Assembly (NCBI RefSeq): GCF_000002425.4 | Contig: NC_037272.1 | Coordinates: 12,970,174-13,034,173, forward strand | Origin: Physcomitrium patens | Taxonomy: Eukaryota; Streptophyta; Bryopsida; Funariales; Funariaceae | Reading direction: 5' to 3' | Length of the DNA: 64,000 bases | In this document: positions 10,986 to 23,405 of the stretch, piece by piece | Layout of the letters: every line of letters begins with the position of its first letter | Numbering within the stretch: the first letter of the stretch is position 1 | The notes under the pieces: generated by a model | What the model saw: the letters and a program-made list of their open reading frames with translations, nothing else | Told to the model about the DNA's origin: nothing | The model's database searches: none | Program-made: the position numbers and the translations under genes

Positions 10986-13900
10986 TTCACTTCTTAATTC
11001 AATTACAAGATGGCTTTAATTAAAATTTTCTTGTAATAAATGGTGTGAAGTAAAAGTAGCAAGAATAAGAATAAAAAAATAAAAACAAAAAACAAGTGGA
11101 ACAAGTGCAATCAAGCAATTATATACTACAAAACTAATTATAATTTATTCACTTAGTTTTTACTTAGTAAAAAGTAAAAATTAAAAATTAAGAAAATATT
11201 TTTAAAAATATATATATTTTTTAAATATTTCCAATGGTATAAAAAATATGTAAATCCGAGTTATTGTGAGTAAGTAATGAAGGTTTGAAAAATAACAAGT
11301 AAATGAATGAAAAGTTAAGTAAATAATTTTATCTCAAGTATAACTTGATTAAGAGATCAAGATTTCGAACCTCACCAAGGCTCACAAGTAGTATATCTTA
11401 ATTTTCTAAAGAGGCCTTGAGGCCTTAGTCTTATCTTCCTATCTATACCCACGGTGCTACAATCCATATGGGATTTGTACACCTCCCTTTCTACAAGAAC
11501 TAAACTAGTTGCTGGTCTTCCTATTTTCTACTAATAAAACTCATTTTTTTATATTTTTGACTTTATCATGGTATTTAAAAATATTTTAATAGCCTAAGAA
11601 CCTTGTATGGCCTTCGAATCTTACTTTATTTCTTCATAATAACTTCCAAGGTGATAAAACTCATTTTTACTAAAGTCTTAGAAATTACTCTAAAAATTCC
11701 TAAAAACTTCTAAATAAATTCTAAATAAATTCTAAAATTCCTATAATGGTTTTATAATACTAATATCAGTTTAAGAATATAATTTCCTATGTTAGTGATT
11801 TTTATAGTAATAAAATCAATTTAAACTACTATAAATCTTACATTCTATATAACTAATTAATAAGACATGAGGTTCTTTCTTATGCTTCTTCTAAATACTA
11901 AATAATATTTATAATTTTTCTTATAAATAATATTTATAGATAGAATTTCAATATAAAGATAGATCCTAATAAATATTCTTCAATATTCAATAATAATTAA
12001 AAAATAATAAATCAACTAAGATAATTACCTCCAAGTCTTACTAAGACTCCCTTTCTTCTCTATTAATACTATTTTCCTTTGTTTAACATCTTTTAAGCAC
12101 ATCTTCACCTAAAAATTATAATTTTGATACTTTACATCCATTCATTTGTCTTAAAACAACTAATGAGTTAATTTTATGACTCACATACTGGTCATTCTCT
12201 ATTTTTCCTTAATACTGGTGTTGTACTATAACTTATGTATATAGTAAAAGATAATAATCTGAATCTTATTATAGAAGATTCAAGTTAAAAGATAAAGTAA
12301 AAAAATATGAATAAAAGATAAGAAGGTAGTAAAACTTTTAGTAGTAATGTTGCTTTTTTAGAAAAGTGATTTCAACTTACTTTGTAGGGCCATAAATAAG
12401 GCAAAATAAAGTAGATTAGAAAAATAAATGATATAAGTAAATTTAGGTAGAAGTTAAGAGTAATTTCTAGAAAAAATTATCTAGAAAAACTAAATATTGA
12501 TACCTAGAGATGGCTAATTATGAACTAGGATTGAAATCAAATCCTAAGGTACAAAACCAAGCCTCAATGACGATTCTGGGGTTCTTTGGCAAATCGGAGA
12601 ATGGAATTAGAGAGAAAAATTGATAGAATTTAGATATGTATTGATATAGAGGGCCTTGCATTTTTATTGACTTTGTAAGAGCTTTGCAAAGTCGGGATTT
12701 TTTTTGGATGACTCTTCATTTGTAAAATAAGATAGGTGATACTTTTTGGAGAATTTTATAAGTTTGAATGTAGATTTATGAGTGAAATTTTCAAGATTTT
12801 TGGATTTATATGTGTTCAATATATGTTGTGAGTTTGAGCTTGATTGAAAGATTGGATCAGGGATTATTAAGGTTTAAGTGGATCAAGGTTTCTAAAAGTA
12901 GAGTTTTAGGTCCAATAAGTGTTTCTTAGATTTTTTGCAATCTATTAGTTGAATTGGAGTGAAAATTATATATATGATTAGTAGACTTATTTTCCTACAT
13001 ATATAAGAAATTTAAAATCAATTAAATAATTCAATAAAGAAATATTAGTGCTAGAAATTTAACATTCAAATTGGAAAAAGAGGCTGGCCAACATCCGAGC
13101 AAATATTAGGGTTGATCTTCTTTTGAGTGAGATTGATCTTCTCTAAAACTTTTGTGCTTTTTTTTCAACTTAATTTTTAAGAGTTATGAAAAATTTGAGT
13201 TAAAATCAATAGTTAATTCATTTGTTATTGAGGATTAAATCTGCTACAAGAATTACTAGGATTTATTTAGGATTTGGTTAGGATTTGTTTAGGATTTGGT
13301 TAGGATTTGATTAGGATTTATGTAGGATTTGATTAGAATTTATTTAAGATTTTATTAGGATTTATTTAGGATTTAGTTAGGATTTGTTAAAGATTTGGTT
13401 AGGATTTGGTTAGGTTTTTTTTAGGATTTGGTCAAGATTTATTTAAAATTTGATTAGGATTCATTTAGGATTTAACTAAGATTTGATTAAAATTTATTTA
13501 GGATTTGATTAGGATTTGATTAGAATTTGATTAGGATTTATTTATGATTTGATTAGGATTTAATTAAGATTTGTTTAGAATTTTTTTAGGATTTGGTTAG
13601 GATTTGTTTAGGGTTTGGTTAGAGCTTATTTAGGATTTGATTAGGATTTGGTTAAGATTTGTTTAGAGTTTGATTAGGATTTGATTAGGATTTTTTAGGA
13701 TTTGATTAGGAATTATTTAGGATTTGGTTAGGATTTGATTAGAATTTGACTAGAATTTGATTAGATTTTGATTAGGATTTAATGAAGGTTTTATTTTAAT
13801 ATTTTTAAAAATTTCTATTTTAATATATTTTTGAATTCTATGTTATTTTTTTTATGATTTTTTAAAAGAGTCTTTAAGAATACTTTGTATTTCTTACATA

Positions 13901-14075
13901 ATTCCTTTGAAATTTTGATTGAATTTAATTGATGTTTGATTATATTAATTAATCTTTAATTATAATTTGTTTAAAAATCTATTAGAGTTGTTAGGACTTG
14001 TTGTTGCAATTTTTCTCTTAACTTCTAGAGTTTGGTACCTGGTACATTGTCAAGCCAAACGCCATGTAATATGAC
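10986..14075 (+). mobile_element. expanded LTR of family LA, copy 1
   Basis: The last part (about 13980-14075) matches the 3' ends of the other LA copies: ttgttgcaa, a tggtacctgg block, caagcc and catgtaatatgaca. An internal block (about 12350-12560) matches LA copies 2 and 3 (actttNactac, gggccataaat, the ggatNgaaatcaaa block). The region is longer than the 1.3-kb copies, partly through an 11-bp repeat array and perhaps through other insertions. It interrupts Gy1 integrase at about 10985. The left boundary is by context only, and there is no coding potential. Confidence 0.5.
13258..13790 (+). repeat. 11-bp minisatellite array, consensus GGATTTGRTTA
   Basis: About fifty degenerate tandem units of roughly 11 bases (GGATTTGGTTA, GGATTTGATTA, GGATTTATTTA and similar). 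It resembles but is not the plant telomere repeat TTTAGGG. It lies inside the LA copy 1 LTR. An inverted, shorter and more decayed array is in LA copy 4 (about 30,735-31,060). The regular spacing of TTT tracts near one helical turn could bend the DNA. Confidence 0.85.
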
Positions 14076-14363
14076 ACTAGTGTCATGGAGAGAGAGTTTG
14101 CCTTGAGAAAACAACGGGCTTTTTATTGCTACTAATTGTTTTACTAACTTATAACTCTAGAACATTCACAACATTCTATAAAACAAGAATTCTTTATAAA
14201 TTCACTTATTTTTATATCAAAAAATTCTTTTCATTAAATATTTGTAAAAACAAAAACACAAGAGATTCAAATTTTCCTTGATGAGTCCTTATAACTTCTT
14301 CCTAAGATGCTTGCCACCTTTTCAAAATCCTAAATCTTATTCTATTTTTTAATCTAAAATCTT

Positions 14364-14444
14364 AAATCCTACTTGCAAACCCTAAATTTTAAATCCTACT
14401 TCCAAACTCTGAATTTTAAATCCTATTCCCAAATCCTAAAGCCT
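14364..14444. repeat. 27-bp tandem triplication
   Basis: Three adjacent 27-base units, each starting AAATCCTA and containing CCAAA or CAAACCCTAAA-like cores, differ at several positions. The CCTAAA content is telomere-like, but the period is not. Confidence 0.7.
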
Positions 14445-14762
14445 AAATTTTCCTATTTTTATTTGAATTTGTATATTTTTTTTTAAAAGAAAAAAAATTA
14501 GAGTTAAGAATTCCAAAAAATTGATGCCATTTTACTTTAAGCCACCACCAACTTGTAGCTTCTTTTTTTTTAGGAGAAGCTATATACCAATCTATTAAGA
14601 AGATAAATATATAGAAAGCATGGGCATCATTTATCATGCTACTATTAAAAGAAATTCCTTACTTTCATCTATAGGTAATAAGTGCCCTTGTCACCCAACA
14701 TAATCTCCTAATACAAGCATTGAAGGGCCAATCCTTTGAATATCTTCAATAAATTAGGTAAG

Positions 14763-14893
14763 TTTTTTTTTTTTGTGGAAAATATTTCATCCCTCTCTCT
14801 TCCATGTGCCACCATGGAGATTCAAACTCAAGACTTCTTAGGTGTTACCCAAGCATCTTATTATACATCTACCTCTACAAGTTCTAAGTCACC
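14763..14893 (-). mobile_element. tRNA-derived SINE
   Basis: On the minus strand the element begins GGTGACTTAGAAC at 14893. It carries an A-box-like TAGATGTATAATAAGATGC, an anticodon-arm-like CTTGGGTAACACCTAAG, and a B-box-like GAGTTTGAATCTC about 45 bases after the A box. A short unrelated body follows and then a poly(A) tail (the T run at 14763-14774). That is the layout of a Pol III tRNA-derived SINE. AATTAGGTA on one side and AATTGGTG on the other could be a decayed target duplication. No second copy is visible in the window. Confidence 0.55.
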
Positions 14894-15156
14894 AATTGGT
14901 GTCCAAAGCTTCAATTTGTCTTCCTGTAAGCTTGTTTCTTGACCTCTTCTCTTTCTTTAAGTCTCTATTTCTCACAAATCATAACTTATTTTTCTATAAA
15001 TTTTTTTATACTTATTTATAGATATACTAAAAATATATCTATCAAATTTTATACTAAAAAAATACTCTAAAAATTAATTATTCCAAATCCTATTTTTTCT
15101 CGTATAAACTTAATTTTAATTTTTAATAACTACAATACTTATATCTAATAGGATTC

Positions 15157-15169
15157 ATTCATCTCTCTC

Positions 15170-15228
<59 letters not shown>

Positions 15229-15256
15229 CTCTCTCTTTTTTTTTTTTTTTTTTTTT
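15157..15256. repeat. (CT)n microsatellite with adjoining poly(T)
   Basis: A long CT dinucleotide run (to about 15236) is followed by an uninterrupted ~20-base T run. It lies in AT-rich spacer between the SINE and the LB LTR. Confidence 0.95.
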
Positions 15257-15687
15257 CTTTAAAAATATATATATAAATATATATTTTTATTAATATTTAT
15301 TCTAATATAATACTTATTTAATTAACTAATTCTTATTTTTTATTATTTTTTTAATTATTTTATTTTACTAAAAAAATATAAGCTAAGAACTAATAGATTT
15401 CATAGTTCTTATCTAATTTTTATATATTGTGCACTAATACGACATAACACTAGTCAACATCTTATTACATTAACAACTCTCCATTGTTCTATTAACACCA
15501 ACAACCTAACAATTGAGGAATTTATACAATGGCTTACAACGGCCTTATAAAAGGCATAGCACCACCTTATTATTGCACAAAATTGACAAAAGTAGTATGT
15601 AAATAACTATTGACAATACAAGACATTTCAAGAAGGTGATCAGGTATTACTCTCTAATGCCAATTTGCCACTTGCTACATCAATCTA
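15257..15687. other. AT-rich spacer, nothing recognised
   Basis: Low-GC sequence without retroelement domains. A phrase near 15428-15450 (actaatacgacataacac) loosely recalls LA LTR ends but is too short to call. Confidence 0.3.
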
Positions 15688-16656
15688 AATTCGTAAACTA
15701 GCACCTTGGTGCCTTAGACCTTTCTATATTTCTGTAGTGATTTTTGATGTTGCATACAGCTTGAGCTTCTACCACATATTTGAGTCCATCCAATCTTTTA
15801 TATTTTGTAAGTGAAGGAATTTCATATGAAGCCAAAGTGCTTTCCAAATCAACACCAATCACCACCACTACTAGTTGTAGTTGATGACCAACAAAAATAT
15901 GAAGTGGACAACATTTTGGAGCATCACTACCTTTGTTGTGACAGTAGACATCCACAATTTTAGTACAAAATTCTTTAAAAAGGTTATTACATTGACAATG
16001 TAATATGAGAACTTGCACAAAACCTCATACATTGCCAAAAGATAATTCAAATATACCATCGAGAATAAAACAAGGACGTTTCACATTAGTGGAGGGAAAA
16101 TAATTGTAACTAGTTATAGATAAGTTAATTGTATAGATAGTTAGAACCATGGAAGTTTTTAGAATTTGGGTTAGATTAGTAGATCAAGTAGGATCCACTA
16201 TGGAACATTTTAGAAAGAATTTAGGATAGTTATTTAGATAGAATCTACTATAGAATCTGTTAGAAAAGAATTAAGATAGTTATCTAAGTGGTGCCTATCA
16301 TAGAATCTTCTAAAAAAGAATTTAAGAAAATTATCAAGTTAGAACCTACCACTTATGAACATTCTAAAAAATCTAGTGTAGTAGGATAAGGTATAAATAA
16401 AATTGGCTAAGGTCTTTTTGAACATCTGGTCAGATATGGCATTGAATCCTTTCTCTTAGTAAAATTTGATTCCGTATCTTTCTATTTAGATCTGTTTTGT
16501 TTTATTTCTATTTTCTCAATTTTGACTTTTATGTCATATTCTATTAATTTCTATTTAGTTTTATTTTGATCTATTTTGTCTTATTTTGTTATGAGTCTTT
16601 ATGTTGATGTGGTTAAGAAAGATCTAAGGTTTTTGAGATAGTCTAGTCCTGTTTCA
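15688..16656 (+). mobile_element. LTR family LB, copy 1
   Basis: Aligns end to end with the reverse complement of 54381-55310: the gccttagacc start, a block with ccaccact and gtggacaacattttgga, an aaacgtcc/cacattagtgg block, a series of atagaatctac motifs, and the TTTTATTT-rich end with gagatagtctagtcctgtttca. The 3' end also matches the LTR remnant before the Gy1 primer site, so this is an LTR. A 106-codon minus-strand frame (15698-16018) lies inside it. It follows no known domain, and its copy at 55 kb is broken, so I treat it as incidental. The right flank is Gy2 integrase. Confidence 0.7.
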
Positions 16657-19600
16657 CTCATCCTTTCAATGTTGCCATATCTTCTAAAGATATCTTCTAA
16701 GATGAATCTAAACTTTTTTTTTGTGGTTTTGGTCGTCAAAGCTTTTCCTTCAATATGATTTGAGAGCTCTTTTATTGTCAAAACAAGATACTTCATGCTC
16801 CATAATCTTCATGGCATAGCCACTAAGTCAATCACCCATTGAAAATGCATAGAAAGTGGATAGGTAGGATAAAATTCATCTCTGAATCTAATTTTAGACT
16901 TTAATTGGTATTCAATGCAAGAAGCTATAAATTCTTCCACATCTTTATATAAGCCCTTCTACCAATATTACTCCTTAGTCTTATGGTATGTAGTCCAAAT
17001 TCCTTTGTGGCATGCCCAAAGTATATAATGGCATTCTTTAAAAATTTGATTCTTAGTTTGTATCATCCATTACTCTCAATAATACATCTATCTTTTATAA
17101 GAAACTATCTTTCAAAATATAGTCATAAGACAGGTGTCTGGTGTCTTTAAAGGCATTGTTCAATCAATCTTTTTATCTCCTCATGGTACTCAAATAGATA
17201 CCAATATCTCTTAATTTACTTCCATAAAGATCTTTTCTAAAAGCGACATCTACATCATTTGTGATGTAGATATAGCTCTAGATAACATATGTGCTACAAA
17301 ATTCTTCATACCAAAAATATACAACATTGTAAGATGGAGTGATCTAATGTAGGCTATCCACCTGAGTATGGTAATATTAAGAATGGAACAAATGGCAATC
17401 ATATCCAATAATGATAAGAAATCAGTTTGTAGCACCATATTGGCCCTAATTAAGTAATTTTTGTCTACTTTTATAGCTGTAAGTACTTCCAAAAGCTTTT
17501 TTATTTGTCGATATATTCTCTATTTATCCATAAAAATTCTTGCTCCAAATTTAATGGAAAATTTTCTACCTTTTGCATCATCTTGAGCAATAGCCTATAC
17601 AATAATAATAGGATTTTTATCAACAGTAACAATAACTAGTCTGCTACAATTATAGTCAACTTGCCTCAAGACTAGTAGTAATTTCAAAATATCCTTTAGA
17701 CCATCTATGGCTAATCTTTATTTTTTCTTCTATCTGAATTTAGTTCATTTTTTCAAGATATGGTGCAATGACTCACCTATGTGAGCAAAATAGAGAATCC
17801 AAATCTAATAGAAGACAAAAGCTTCTAAAAACCTCCTTACTTTAATGTTGCTACTTCATACTTTTATCCTAAACATAACATCAATCTATCATACCTTCTA
17901 TATAAGTGTCAAACTATCACAATCACATCAACTCCAAATTTGGACTTGTCAATGGATAAGGTTAGATCTACTTCTTCAAGCCTCTTCAAAATCTTTTCTA
18001 CATCTTCAATGTGATCTTTCACAAACCTCCTACATCTATCAATATCCAATGTCAAGTCTCAAGCCTCCTCTTTGTAACTCTTGATAGGTATATCATCCAC
18101 AAAAAGAATAGTCTTTTCAAGCACAAAATCCCTCAAGGTTTTGTTCATGACATTTTACATATGAACTATTGAGTTAGTGACACTTCGATTCAAAGCCCAA
18201 ATTTTCATAAGTTTCAATAAAGTCTTCATGGTTGTAAAATCTTTATTTTTTGATACAAGATAAAATTAATCATAATCAGAATAAAGATCTCCAATAGAAT
18301 AAATGGCATATCTTGCAAAAGTCTTAGCAACTTCATCCACAATCATTTCCTATCCTTTATTCTTGATCACCACCTTTGTTGGCTGATTACATGTCTTGAA
18401 TGAATCTCAAAGCTCCAAACTTCTTTGATACTATAAATCATCAATTAGAGTATAGAGCCATAGATGGTTCAAGTATTTTTATTTACATTTTTTTCTTCAA
18501 CACATTCATCAACTTAAGTAGCAAGGCTTTTCATACAAGAATTGGCTTCAAATCTCAAGGCACATGTGGAATAATAAAAATAACCATTGATACAACAACC
18601 TTTGGACTAACACATCTAATTTCATCTAGTAAAGAGGCAAAAGCCTTATCATACCTAGAAATCATGTCTCGAAATGTTTTTTTTAAGAATCTTTCTAGAA
18701 CTCACTTCTTTTAATTTTTAGCTTAGTCAATGTCTCTATTGTAAAATTGTGTCCAATCCTTCTTTTTTCCTTCAATCTAAGCTCTATTTAGTCTTCTCAA
18801 TATGATCTTTAGAGTTTTGTGGCAATTGTATAGCCACTGGCCTCACTTTCTTTGCTATAATCTTATACTTGGTATTGACCGTTGCTTTAATTTCCAAGCC
18901 ATAACTCTCAATCAACTTTGTATCAGTATCTATTTTTAATATTTCTTCATATAGTCGTCTTGAATGAATCTCCACTATTATATCAATAAATACAATGTCT
19001 TCTCATTGCAAAGTCTCTGAAACTTATAAAGTATCATTTAAAAATCCTTCTCCTTCAATAATTCTAGAAATAGACTTATCACTCAAAATTACACCAGTTT
19101 TATTTATTTATTTATTTATAATTAATATTCTATATTTAGAGTCTAAATCTTTAACTTTTTAAAAATTTACACATCCATCCTCTATCAAATTTCAAGCTTT
19201 ACAACCACTTCTCTCTATATAGGAGTATGCCAAAGAAGATGATTTCTTTACACCTGTTGTCATGTTGTGATACAATTATGTGGTGAAAGTATGATTAAAA
19301 TGATTTTTTAATTAATATTCTATTATGTTAATTCAACAAAAATTCAAAATATTTTAATAAGACTTTTATGAAAGTCTCTTAGCCTATTTTCTTGTCTTAA
19401 TAATAAGAAGATAAAAATTAGTTAGTATTTTTACCTTTTAGGATATAGAAACTCTTTTACTACCTTAGAAAGGCCATAAATTGATAAAATCAAGATAGAA
19501 GAAATAAATGGTTGGTATGGTTGATACTAAGGTCAAGTTGAGGATAGGATTGGGCTAAAAAATCCTTAAGATAGATTAGATTGATATCCAAGGATTGACC

Positions 19601-22600
19601 ATTTGTGAGATAGGATCGAAATCAAATCTTTGATCACTAAAATGACTGCTTAGGACAAATTAGGATTTTATTTGAAAATTGGAATTTAGAGTTTGAGAGC
19701 TAGCTTGAAGCTCTTCTCAGAGGCATAAGGATTGTTTTGATAGCATTTTTTAAGGGCTCAACAATTATTGTTCAAAGTTAGGATTTGTATTGGTGATTTG
19801 GATTTTATATAATATAATTAGGGCTAAAATTTTGGCTAGTTCATGCAATTGGTATAACAACTATGGTTCAAAATTTGAAACTATTTTGATTATGGAGTGT
19901 GCTAAGTGTATACAAAATTTTGTGATAATCTAACAGTGTAGTTTAGAGATATCTAGTTTTTAGCACAAGAGGGTTTCGGAATTTGACAATTTGAAGTTGG
20001 GTAGAATTTTTGTGATATCTAGAGATCTACTAGTCGGATCAAGATGAAATTTGGTATGGTCTTGAAGGACTTAAAGATCAAGCTGCACACCAATTTTGAG
20101 TCAAAGTTAACAATTGAGAAGGAGAATCATCGCTGGGATTTCTACTTCACTTTTCAAGTTGGCGGTCGATTGACATCAAAATAATTTTTGGAGGTTCTCA
20201 CAATCTATAAGTTGAATTGGCCTGAAAATTCTTGAACATATAGAAGACTTATATTGACAATTGTACGCAAATTTTTACATCAAGTAGATGATCAAATTAG
20301 AAGCTACAGCTTATTAAAGCTCACTGATTAGAATTGGGACTTATAAGAAAAATCTAAATTGCTCAAATATGAAAGTAACAAGATAATTGAAGTTTATGTG
20401 TGATTGAAGATACTATGAAGAGTGTTTTTCAGCTTTTTTGAATTGGAAATGGATTATATTCTTTTTATATGGATGAAACCTATTAAGATTTTTTAGAAGT
20501 TTGTGAAATACAACCTCATCTTCCACAGCTAGGTGCTTGGTGTATTTCCAAGCAAGACAACACATAATACAATACCATGGCACTTCATGTTCTACATGTG
20601 TAATCTACAAATTCAAAAAATTATCATGCTCATAATCCATGGAAGTTTCTCTAAGTTGATTTCTATGCATCTTGTGATGTAATCTTATTATGAAAAACTA
20701 GACTGACTTCTTGCCATCATGGTTATAAATCTTGGCATATTGTAATCCATTATCAAACATCTTTGTCTCCATCCTTATTGCAAACATATATGATTACCTC
20801 AAAATGATTAGATAACTTCCTTCATTTTGTACAAAAATATTTTGCTCTACTTTCACATCACCAATTTTGATGCCCACTATTGGACATGCTCTATAAAGGC
20901 TACATCTTTTTTTCATTAGCAGCTTTCAATATTCATCTATGGTTGGTATCAATTTGCTACTTATCCTTCTCATAAATCTTTCTAGATAAGATATTGATCT
21001 CAAAGCCATGATCCACCAATGCTAGAGTTGGTTCTTTAAGGCCTCCAATCTTTACACGTATCTCAAGAGTAGCTCTTGTCCAAAATAGATGAATATAAGT
21101 TGTCAAAGCTTTATAATCCTTCCTCTGTAGCTTAATAATATTACACTCAGATACTTTAGCCTCTATTATAACTCTTTCTTCTTAGTTCTTGCTAGTATTG
21201 GCATCCATCTTTATGTTAGCTACTCCTTCATATAAAAATATTTATAGCACTTCATCCTCCATTTCATTACATAAATCTTCATCTATAATTTCAACTTTTG
21301 TTTTTACAATCTTATCATAAATAACTCCATACCTTTTGTTTTGATTATTACTGCCTATATTATCATATTTTAAGGCAAAAATATATAAAATCTCTTTATC
21401 TTCTTCTTTTGTCATCAAAATATCTAATACTCTTGTCATTAATGTTTCAGCTATCATTTGCCTCTTCTTCTTCATAATATCAATGATGAGGTCATGAAAA
21501 TCTTTTTTGGCAATATCAAGAGTTTTTTCTAAGGTAAATTCAATCTTAGCATCCAAAATCCTTTCTTCTAAGATGCCTTGCATGTCAATTAAGGATTCAA
21601 TATTAAATTGAAGTTTATAGGATAGTATCTTATCCTTTTTCTTAATGTTGACTTCTACCTCTTTGTCCTTGCTGCTATCTATTCTTTCCTCCTACTTCTC
21701 ATTTCATGATAAAATCTCAATTCCTAAATGTGAAGCAGAAGGCTTGGCCTCTTGCTTCTATCTTACATTGGCTACTGATCCTTTTTTTGGAGTAGTATTT
21801 CTTCTACTTGGAATCTTTTTCTTGTTAGTTGTCTCTATTACCTCAACTTCTTGACCAATTTTACTTCTCTTGATCTCTACTATTGTATCCTAGTATTCCT
21901 TCTCCCTATACTCACTCACCAAATAGGTCTTGATAGTAGTTGCATGAATTAGATCATCCCATCCAATTAGTCTTCCAATAGCTTGAATTTTTCTCACCAT
22001 TATTTCTTTAGATACATATATAGAGGTTTCCATCTTGATGTATTCAACTTTAATGATATAATTCTCTACTTTCTTATCAAGTGCAAAATTGTTCCTCTCC
22101 AATTTATCTTCTATCAATTTTTTCTTGCCTCTTCTTCCAAGGTTAGTTTCTTAAGGCTCATTTATTGCAGCATCTATGATTTTGCCTTCTTTGAAGATAA
22201 TAATATCATTCTTTATGGCATTTATATATGATCTATAATTACCATGTTTGTGATTTGGATCATCACACTATATGTATCTCACCACAAATCTCTTTAATCT
22301 TTCAATTGGTTGTAAAGGTACTTGACTTTGTACCTATTTTCTCAATAATTATTTCTACCTTTAATTCTTTTATACTTCTTATCAATTCATCAAGGATTTC
22401 TTCATCTACATTCTTATTCGTTAAAGAACTTGATGGAATAAAAGTAAGCAAAGTTGTTGTTGGAGCTTTTATACCTTTCATTGTTGTAGCATCCATCCTT
22501 GCTCCAAATCTTCTAGACTTCACATGTTGTTGCTTAGCAATGAGGCTTCTTGCTTCTTCCAACCTTTTTCAATCAATAGTAAAACTACCTTGTGTTGTTC

Positions 22601-23380
22601 CATCTTAAAGAAAGAGAAGCAATCTATCCTCTATTATCTCATGTACAGCTTGCAAAATGACTCTGATTTCCTCACTTCTAGAAGTCGCTTCTTAGATAAT
22701 AAGAGTTGCTCAAATTTTTTCTCAAACTCTTTCAACAACTTATTTGGTTCAATAAATTTACTTGGTTGTTGTTCTATTCAATGAAGGAAACTTCTTCTAG
22801 TCATCTTTACACTGACCTCATCAAAGTAAATATCTCTTAATCTCTTTTCAAATCTAGTCCATGCTTTTACATTAATACCCCTATGTAGTTTCATCCTTTC
22901 TCTGATTTGTGGAACAATCACTAAATCAAAGGTCTCAATAATCCTATCTTTTGGAACTTGATAGATTTTCATTTTACAAATGTAGATCTTTAAAAATTTA
23001 GTGATATTCTTCCCATTAAACCTCTATAATTTACTAGTAATATTCCTTAATGCTTTGGTAGCTCCTTACAAAGTTACATTAGCAACTTGTTGGTCCATGA
23101 ACATTTTCATGGACCTCAAAAAATCATTTACAAGATTTTGATTACTTCCATCATTTGAGGCTTCTTGCTTTGTATCCTCCATCTTGACTATTGATAAATT
23201 TATAAACTTTAATTCTCTCTCAGTAGAAGCATCAATACGTTGTGATAGAGAAAATTTGCCTTAAGAAAGTGATGGACTTTTGGCTTTCAAGCAATACTCA
23301 ATCAAGCTTCTGGATAAAAAAAAATACCAATTTTATATATATAATTATTTTTATAAAAGCAATTATATCAATATATAAGC
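16657..23380 (-). pseudogene. Ty3/gypsy element Gy2 (DHG-protease / FVDDIPIK-RT family), decayed
   Basis: Reading the minus strand downward: gag-like region (about 23240-21240, with the conserved block KAWTRFEKRLRDIYF near 22860); aspartic protease (21100-20590) with LALVDHGFEIN, DHG at 21013-21005; a linker with VNTKYKII and KKVRPVAIQLP (18900-18800); RT with FVDDIPIK (Asp pair 18097-18092) and a downstream FVKDHIEDVEKIL block near 18020; RNase H ending LYIFGMKNFVAHMLSRA (about 17300); and integrase with KYLVLTIKE (about 16790), cut by the LB LTR at 16656. An LA LTR at 19255-20574 splits protease from RT. Gy3 is a second copy of the same family. Frameshifts and stops are frequent, and it is not functional. 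Confidence 0.8.
19255..20574 (+). mobile_element. solo LTR of family LA, copy 2, inside Gy2
   Basis: About 1.3 kb with strong similarity to 47822-49100, including ttcaaaatattttaataa, cctattttcttg, actcttttactaccttagaaaggccataaattgat and tctagagatctactagtc. It starts TGTTGTCATG and ends TAATACAATA (consensus ACAACA), so its tips are short inverted repeats. The uninterrupted sequence survives in Gy3 at about 59,250-59,280, where protease continues across the point. The flanks acacc and ccatg both resemble acatg in Gy3, a plausible decayed 5-bp target duplication. Confidence 0.75.
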
Positions 23381-23405
23381 CTTCAGTTCCAAAGGTCACC
23401 AAAAA
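23381..23405 (-). other. putative primer-binding site of Gy2
   Basis: On the minus strand, directly after the LD LTR end (...ATCACA), the sequence reads TTTTTGGTGACCTTTGGAAC. From memory, several plant gypsy groups begin their internal region with TTTTGGCGACTCC-like sequence at the primer site. The position is right, but the donor tRNA is not established. The corresponding site of Gy3 has drifted. Confidence 0.4.

Noticed and set aside
11300-11520. second SINE-like unit with ggttcgaaatct on the minus strand
   Set aside because: A B-box-like word is present but no A box at the right distance, and no poly(A) tail or flanking duplication.
13258-13790. interstitial telomere array
   Set aside because: The period is 11 bases with GGATTTG units, not TTTAGGG, and it sits inside an LTR.
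15698-16018. 106-codon minus-strand frame
   Set aside because: Lies wholly inside an LB LTR. The second LB copy shows the same region with stops, and the protein resembles nothing I know.
18400-18714. 104-codon plus-strand frame with a sister at 58405-58731
   Set aside because: Conserved between copies only because it is antisense to the RT of the Gy2/Gy3 family.
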